From CAYLPU01 sp964385635 (GTDB taxonomy: Bacteria > Chloroflexota > Anaerolineae > B4-G1), in the NCBI GenBank assembly GCA_964385635.1, contig CAYLPU010000023.1:1-55869 (forward strand): a DNA stretch of 55,869 bases, in the 5' to 3' direction. The translations under genes and the position numbers were made by a program. Shown here one piece after another: positions 50,848-55,869 of this stretch; the stretch's first letter is position 1, and each line of letters begins with the position of its first letter. The notes under the pieces are model-generated. The model was given only the letters and a program-made list of their open reading frames with translations. It was not told the origin of the DNA and did not search any database.

Positions 50848-51855
50848 TCAGATCCTCCTAACACGCACATTCCGAAAGTGCGCACACTCAGCTGAACTCT
50901 CTCTAAATCCCACGCTTCCCGTTGGGTAGCTTACGGGGGCGGGTGGACATTCCAGCAATGGACGATTGAGAATCTCCGTCTCTCTACCATTTACTGTTAC
51001 AGTTACCACTACTTGCGTGCCTCTTACTTCTATGTGCACGCCGAACCAGGTGTTTGACCGCAAAACAACTGGTAGTAGAGGCACTGTGATTGGATCCGTC
51101 CATCGCTTGATTGCTGCCCACTTCCCGTCCACCCGAAAGTGAGGACGAAGTTGCTGCGGCTGACACTGCAACATAACATAGGTGTAAGGGTCCTTTGCCC
51201 TTATGATCCAGGAGGTATTTCTTCTAATGATCTTGGTTTCAAACTCAAACACGTAGTCTGTCCACGATAGACAAGGCTTGGCTATTCCGCCTCCCTCCGA
51301 TTGAGTAACGACGAGGATGCATCCATCATCGTCTCTTTCGGTGCGCCATTCCCCAGAGTATTCCCAATCCCCTAGATCGCGCTGAAAGTCGCGGAATTCC
51401 TCACGATAGATGAAAGTTTGAAGCCTGGATGTTGCGTCCCTAGTTTCCCTTTCAGAAGTGAGGATCTGAAAGATAAGCCCCAGCAACAGCAGAAGCTGCA
51501 ACGCGAAGAGCGCGACTGTCCACAAGGAAAGTTGCGATCTGATGTACTCCAAAACCAGTAGCCCCAGCAGTAACCCAAATGCTATTGTTCGCCTACCCCA
51601 GGTGGAGCGGAAAAATGACTGGATGGCGGAAACCACTGTCACTGTTTTCTGCTTGATAACGGCGACGGGAACGATGAGGCCTACGAAGAGCAAGGTAGGA
51701 GGGAGGATCAGGATTACAAGTATGAGCGTTCCTACTGGCGTAGCAAGGAAGTGTAGATTGGACTCCAGGCCAAACAAGACAGCCACAATGAGCGCGACAA
51801 GCGCCACATACGCCCCTACAAACTGCCAAATTGGGTCCCTCAGGCGATCGTGCAT
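50848..51855 (-). CDS. Four-TM membrane protein with C-terminal lectin-like domain
   Basis: A 335-aa protein. Hydrophobic helices near residues 12-30, 38-66, 90-102 and 110-132 are followed by a charged linker and a beta-rich domain (about 155-335: YSGEWRTERDDDGCILVV, SWIIRAKDPYTYVMLQCQ, NTWFGVHIEVRG, GSVGFRESSAECAHFRNVRV). That end matches the concanavalin/LamG-like DUF1080-type jelly roll. The family combination is not one I recognise. It is a stand-alone cargo gene between tail copies T2 and T3. It could be a surface- or ligand-sensing membrane effector; no function is assigned. Confidence 0.7.
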   Translation of the reverse strand: MHDRLRDPIWQFVGAYVALVALIVAVLFGLESNLHFLATPVGTLILVILILPPTLLFVGLIVPVAVIKQKTVTVVSAIQSFFRSTWGRRTIAFGLLLGLLVLEYIRSQLSLWTVALFALQLLLLLGLIFQILTSERETRDATSRLQTFIYREEFRDFQRDLGDWEYSGEWRTERDDDGCILVVTQSEGGGIAKPCLSWTDYVFEFETKIIRRNTSWIIRAKDPYTYVMLQCQPQQLRPHFRVDGKWAAIKRWTDPITVPLLPVVLRSNTWFGVHIEVRGTQVVVTVTVNGRETEILNRPLLECPPAPVSYPTGSVGFRESSAECAHFRNVRVRRI

Positions 51856-51957
51856 AGCAGATACTCCTGTTCTTAGTGTTATCTCAGGGCGTTGTTGCGG
51901 ACTGAAAACCTGAGATCACTAAAACCCCTTTCAGTGTGATCACTCCTCTCAGTGCGT

Positions 51958-52050
51958 TCAGTGATTCCGCCCCTCTACCACCCCAATCTCCTCCCCCGTC
52001 AACCCATACAACTCGTACACCAGCGCATCAATCTCCGCGTCTGTGCTTTG
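51958..52050 (-). pseudogene. Methyltransferase 3'-tail remnant (copy T2)
   Basis: Reads STDAEIDALVYELYGLTGEE then IGVVEGRNH and TGA, ending in TTCAGTGATTC repeats. Separated from the intact gene end by the CGAAA palindrome at 52051-52128. Confidence 0.88.
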
Positions 52051-52128
52051 GATCACGAAACACGCGAAAGGCCACGAAAAGCGCGAAACCTTTTCGCGCC
52101 TTTCGCCTGTTTTCGTGTCATTCGTGGT

Positions 52129-55100
52129 TCAAACGCCCTCCACCACCGCAGTCTCCTCCTCCGTCAACCCATACAACTCATACACCAGCGCGTCAATCTC
52201 CGCGTCGGTCTCCGCAATCTGCCTCTCCAAATCGGCTCGAGCGGCTGACTGAAGCTCCTTGTGCAACGCCAGCATCCGCTCCACCAGCGCCACTATCTTG
52301 TCGTGGCAAGCGACATCGGCTGGGTCGTCGAAGTCGATGGCGCGGATAGGAAGTTGTGATAGAAACTGGCGATTGGCAGATAGCCATCCTCCGCGAAATG
52401 GCACACTCACAAATGGGAAGTACCAGCGCAACAGTCTCGAATTGAGCAAACCAAGAAGATACGCCAATCCTTGCTGTTGACACACCGGTTTCAGAGTGAT
52501 ACCACAAACGTCCACATTATCCAAGAAATGACTTCCATCCACATCATAAGCTGCATACAAAGCTTCTACGAGACGTGGCACACATATCTTCTCGATAGAC
52601 TGCCGCTTCATATTCTTCAAATAGATGTAACCATACCATTTTTTCCCCTTCGCCTTTCCTCTTTCACGCGCTTCGAGGAGTCTCTTGTTTTCCAGCCAGT
52701 AGGCTGCTGTCTTGGGATAGCTTTTGGAAATCACATCGAAGTCGATCAAATCTACCGATGTTCCCTCAACCCTATATGGAAAGAGAATATATTGACGTTC
52801 GGGCAGAGCGCAGTAACGACTCGCGTCAGTTCCGCTGACCAATGGAAATAAGAGCCCTTTCTCGAATGTCCATTCAGTGTTGAGAGCTCTGGACTTTAGC
52901 TTCAGAGTTTGCGGTCCCTCTTCAACCAAATCCATAATGAACACTCTGTCAGCACTTGTTTGCAGTCCAACAAAAACATCCGCCACATCCCCAAGCTTCA
53001 ATGGTATCTCGCTCAGACGCTCAAACAACGGTGCGTCCGGCCCCACGACAAAGTTCCACTCTTTCTCCGTCATCTTGTCCGCGCTGATTTCGCCCTCAAC
53101 AGCCTTGCCGCTGTCCTGCCAGGTGTCCAGATCATGGGCCTCGACGTAGCGGAAGCACTGGTTGCCTCCCTTGTCCAGAAAAAGCAGGCAGGTGTAGTTG
53201 GTAGATGAGCCGAACACTTGTGCCGCGCCAAAATCCACGATTGCTTTGACAGCCTTATGATCAGCCAGCAGCTTTCGCAGTCCCTTACCATAGCTGGCCT
53301 GCATGAATTTGTTCGGCTGAATGAAACAGAATTGACCGTTCGGTGCCAATAGACTCCAGGCCCGCTCAGCAAAGACTACGTACAAGTCATAACTACCGGT
53401 TGCCGATCGGTAGAATTCTTTGTACAACGCCTTCGCACCCGCGCTTATCGTCTGCACGCGCACATACGGCGGATTCCCAATCACCACGTCAAACCCGCCC
53501 TTGTCGGCGAAGACCTCGGCAAAGTCCAGCCGCCAGATGAAGGATAGGCCCAGTTGGGTGCGCAGTCCGTCCACGTCGCGGGCCTCGGCGGGCAGTTCGC
53601 CGGTCTGCATCGCCCGTACCTGCTCGTACACTGCCTTCGCCTGCTCCATCATCTCGTCGTAGCGGGCCAGTTTGGCCTCAGCCTCCCGCTTGGCCTTCAA
53701 CTGCTTTTTGGTCAGCAGCCCCTCGCCAAAGGCGTCGAACAGTCCCGGCACCTCGGCCGACATCTTCTGCAAGACTGCACCCCGCTTGGCTCCCACCAGT
53801 TTGGCCGTCAACTCACACACCAACTCCAGAATACGGAGTTCGCGCCGCTGCTTCTCCCACAGGTCCGGCTCCTTGAAGTAGCCTCGCTTCTCGGTCTGGA
53901 TGCGGTCAATCAGTTGGCGGGCCACAACGTCGTCGGCCAGTTGGTCCAGTTGCACCGGTTCGCCGAAGAGCCGCTCGATGAGGCTATCGCCGACGCGGAT
54001 GCGGTAACTGAGGTTGGGTAGCGCCGGCACCGGCTCATTTCCATTCCCACTGGCCCGCCGCTCGTAGTCGACCATCAGACTGAGCCACAAGCGCAGTTCG
54101 CAGATGCGCACCGCCTCGGGCTGGATATCCACGCCGTACAGGTTGCGCTCGATGAAGCGCCGCTTGAGGTCGTAGTCGTAGTTGCGGCGTCGCACCCGCT
54201 TCTGGCCGTACAAGCGCACGTCGAGCAACTTGGTCAGGGCGACCACCTCGTAGAGCATGCCCACCAGGAACGCGCCCGACCCTACGGCGGGATCGAGCAC
54301 GCGCGCGCCTTCCGCAAGAGAGCGCAGCAGGCGGGCCTCCGGTTCGGTGATTGTGTCGCGCAGTTCGGCCACCTCCTCCGGCGTCAACTGCTCGGCCGGG
54401 CCGGTGTCCATCAGCGCTTCGAGGCGAGCCGAATCGAGGCCGCTTTCGGCAGCCAGGTATTCCTTAAGCGCCTGGCGGCACATGAAGTGGACGATGACGC
54501 GCGGGGTGTAGTAGGAGCCGGTCGCCTTGCGGCGGTCTTCTGCTGTCTTCTGGCCCCGCTCCAGGCCCAGCACCAGGTTCTCGAAGATCTGGCCCAGCAT
54601 CTCCGGGTCAATCGCCACCTCGACGTCGAGAGGGGTGTCCTCGCGCACGGTGAAGTTGTACTGCTCCAGCAGACCGTCGAACACCTGGCGGAAGACACCG
54701 TTGCCGATGGTGAGTTGATCGGCCAGTGGAGCAGAGGCATCCACCTCGAAAAGGCCGCCGTTGAGGAAGGGCACGTCACCCAGACTGGGGAAGACCGCGC
54801 CCTCGTTGGATAGGGCGACGAACAGGGGAAAGAGGAGGTCGCTGTAGAAATCGGTGCCATTGGGCTCAGCCCGGTAGTGAGCCTGGAAGTGGTGATAGAG
54901 ATAGTCACGCTGGCCATCGAGCCAGCCCTTTTTCTGGATGAAGTAGAGAAATAGGAGACGGTCGAGGAGCACCTGGGCCTCGCGCTCGGCCTCGCCCTCA
55001 CGTTTGGGATTGCGCCGGGCGATGTCGTCGCATAACTCGCCGAACGCATACGTGTAGTCACGGTAGAATTGCCTGGTGACCTCCTCGACGTCAAACGCCT

Positions 55101-55611
55101 GATCGTGGAGGCTCTGGAGTTCGAGCGCGGCGGTCTCGGGGCCAGGCACGGCCAGCAGGGCCAGGCGCTCAGCGGCGGTGTGCAGCCGCTCGTCCGGCCC
55201 GACGTGGATGCGGCGGATAGTGCGGCGGCGGGCGCCATCCTCCGCGCTGTACTTGACGTTGACGAAGTCCCACCGGGTCAGGTCGCGGTTGGCGAAGACG
55301 AAGAGGGCGTAGGGATGCAGTCTGTGCAGCGTGTGCTCGACGATGGGTCGCTCGACGATGCGCGATAGGTGGTCGGTGATGAGGTGGGTGTAGACGACGC
55401 GAAAGTCGCGGTGCTGGGCCAGGTAGATCGGGTGATCGGCGTTGCGCCCCACGAGACGCCGGACGCCGGTGGGCCAGTTGCGGATCGGGAGGGGGAGTTC
55501 GTCGGCGTACTGGTAGCCCAGCGTGTCGAAGAGTTCCAGGGCTCCGTCGAGGGAGCGACGTTGGGGAAGTGCGGCCAGGTGACCACGGATTGTCTCGGGA
55601 GCGACCGGCAT
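52129..55611 (-). CDS. Eco57I-type restriction-modification methyltransferase, 1160 aa
   Basis: Class I methyltransferase of the Eco57I/type IIG kind, different from the copy at 196. The N-terminal region has QVLLDRLLFLYFIQKKGWLDG and VPFLNGGLF. YYTPRVIVHFMCRQAL precedes SAM motif I ARVLDPAVGSGAFLVG near 440; NLYGVDIQPEAVRICELRL follows, and catalytic IGNPPYVRV lies near 712. A TaqI-like specificity domain follows (KRQSIEKICVPRL, NSRLLRWYF), with lower GC around 52440-53060. The C-terminal tail DAEIDALVYELYGLTEEET is the sequence that recurs through the array. AGGAG lies six bases before the ATG. Likely protects host DNA and works with the helicase at 38504. Confidence 0.92.
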   Translation of the reverse strand: MPVAPETIRGHLAALPQRRSLDGALELFDTLGYQYADELPLPIRNWPTGVRRLVGRNADHPIYLAQHRDFRVVYTHLITDHLSRIVERPIVEHTLHRLHPYALFVFANRDLTRWDFVNVKYSAEDGARRRTIRRIHVGPDERLHTAAERLALLAVPGPETAALELQSLHDQAFDVEEVTRQFYRDYTYAFGELCDDIARRNPKREGEAEREAQVLLDRLLFLYFIQKKGWLDGQRDYLYHHFQAHYRAEPNGTDFYSDLLFPLFVALSNEGAVFPSLGDVPFLNGGLFEVDASAPLADQLTIGNGVFRQVFDGLLEQYNFTVREDTPLDVEVAIDPEMLGQIFENLVLGLERGQKTAEDRRKATGSYYTPRVIVHFMCRQALKEYLAAESGLDSARLEALMDTGPAEQLTPEEVAELRDTITEPEARLLRSLAEGARVLDPAVGSGAFLVGMLYEVVALTKLLDVRLYGQKRVRRRNYDYDLKRRFIERNLYGVDIQPEAVRICELRLWLSLMVDYERRASGNGNEPVPALPNLSYRIRVGDSLIERLFGEPVQLDQLADDVVARQLIDRIQTEKRGYFKEPDLWEKQRRELRILELVCELTAKLVGAKRGAVLQKMSAEVPGLFDAFGEGLLTKKQLKAKREAEAKLARYDEMMEQAKAVYEQVRAMQTGELPAEARDVDGLRTQLGLSFIWRLDFAEVFADKGGFDVVIGNPPYVRVQTISAGAKALYKEFYRSATGSYDLYVVFAERAWSLLAPNGQFCFIQPNKFMQASYGKGLRKLLADHKAVKAIVDFGAAQVFGSSTNYTCLLFLDKGGNQCFRYVEAHDLDTWQDSGKAVEGEISADKMTEKEWNFVVGPDAPLFERLSEIPLKLGDVADVFVGLQTSADRVFIMDLVEEGPQTLKLKSRALNTEWTFEKGLLFPLVSGTDASRYCALPERQYILFPYRVEGTSVDLIDFDVISKSYPKTAAYWLENKRLLEARERGKAKGKKWYGYIYLKNMKRQSIEKICVPRLVEALYAAYDVDGSHFLDNVDVCGITLKPVCQQQGLAYLLGLLNSRLLRWYFPFVSVPFRGGWLSANRQFLSQLPIRAIDFDDPADVACHDKIVALVERMLALHKELQSAARADLERQIAETDAEIDALVYELYGLTEEETAVVEGV

Positions 55612-55720
55612 GGCAGGCTCCTATGTGGTTGATAGGATAGGCTGTCCAGGGCGATCCCACCGCCTTGGCCACAGCCTCGGGCTGAGCAAGAAGCAAGAGC
55701 CGCGAGGCTTTTGCGTTGTT

Positions 55721-55748
55721 AGTATACTCGTATCGCGGTCTTGTGCAA
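55721..55748 (-). promoter_or_regulatory. Probable promoter of the methyltransferase
   Basis: Minus strand TTGCAC (55748-55743), 16 bp, TATACT (55726-55721), about 110 nt upstream of the start codon. Nothing else recognisable lies in 55612-55834. Confidence 0.5.
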
Positions 55749-55834
55749 ATAGGGGCCGGATTACATCCTGTCCAGCATGGATACCCTTCACCAGACGCAC
55801 GCCCTCCCCTGGAGTAGCAATTCTCAATTTGAAG

Positions 55835-55869
55835 TGTCATTGCGAGCCCCGGACGTTTTTCCCGGGGCG
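55835..55869. repeat. Edge of a second TGTCATTGCGAG element
   Basis: TGTCATTGCGAG at 55835-55846 followed by CCCCGG-rich sequence, cut by the window end. Same end as the element at 6239. Confidence 0.7.

Noticed and set aside
38504..55611. BREX or DISARM system
   Set aside because: There is a helicase, a PLD domain and an adenine methyltransferase, but no PglZ, BrxC/BrxL, DrmA or DrmB protein in the window, so neither name is justified.
55169..55840. A 223-codon minus-strand frame overlapping the methyltransferase start
   Set aside because: Different frame from the methyltransferase, arginine/proline-rich composition typical of a GC-rich shadow.
1..55869. tRNA, rRNA or an origin of replication
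   Set aside because: I saw no tRNA cloverleaf with TTCGANNC arm, no rRNA sequence and no DnaA-box cluster; a computed scan (tRNAscan, Infernal) would settle it.

Overview
The window reads as a chromosomal segment of a GC-rich, probably anaerobic bacterium. Gene content (tungsten/molybdopterin aldehyde oxidoreductase, ferredoxin-type redox proteins, BMP and LIV importers) and the dense families of short palindromic repeats suggest a Chloroflexota (Anaerolineae-like) metagenomic genome. This is inference; no rRNA, tRNA or taxonomic marker was seen.

Three regions are visible. (1) 1-4.7 kb, plus strand: the 3' end of a helicase gene, an Eco57I-type restriction/methyltransferase whose target-recognition part is an AT-rich island, a DUF4258/YgiT toxin-antitoxin-like pair and a short DprA-like gene. 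All are packed as one defence operon. A PLP sulfur-amino-acid enzyme and a repeat-filled intergenic stretch follow.

(2) 6.5-38.4 kb, plus strand: about two dozen co-directional genes forming one catabolic super-cluster. A consensus sigma-70 promoter precedes a 34-aa leader ORF, a YbjN-like protein and an Lrp/AsnC regulator. Next come two tandem glycine-amidinotransferase paralogues, a true creatininase, a BMP-type ABC importer whose lipoprotein carries a 743-nt perfect internal duplication, a DDAH-like guanidino hydrolase, a complete LIV ABC importer, an arylmalonate-decarboxylase/maleate-isomerase-like enzyme and an MBL-fold protein. These are followed by catabolic ornithine carbamoyltransferase (ArcB), a cyclic-2,3-diphosphoglycerate-synthetase-like NTPase and an arginine-deiminase-like protein. 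The cluster ends with PreA, an enolase paralogue, glycerate 2-kinase, a second isomerase-like enzyme, an M20 hydrolase, an FAD/2Fe-2S pair and an AOR. The simplest reading is import and fermentation of creatinine or other guanidino compounds. Ring opening, transfer of the amidino group to ornithine, deimination of arginine to citrulline and ArcB phosphorolysis would give carbamoyl phosphate and regenerate ornithine, and a glycerate-to-PEP branch lies beside it. No creatinase, urease or carbamate kinase gene is in the window.

(3) 38.5-55.6 kb, minus strand: a defence locus bounded by an Eco57I-type methyltransferase gene (52.1-55.6 kb) upstream and a PLD-nuclease/SNF2-type helicase gene (38.5-41.8 kb) downstream. 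Between them lie cargo genes: RarD permease, an HNH/AAA pair like Septu, an AlbA/Schlafen ATP-binding protein, a DUF3800 pseudogene opposite a promoter-RNA-terminator unit, a two-gene membrane module and a four-TM protein with a lectin-like domain. They are separated by at least seven decayed copies of the methyltransferase 3' tail and two copies of the helicase 5' start. The pattern looks like a module-accreting hotspot at the methyltransferase/helicase junction. A 244-bp tandem array and a MITE-like element are also present there.
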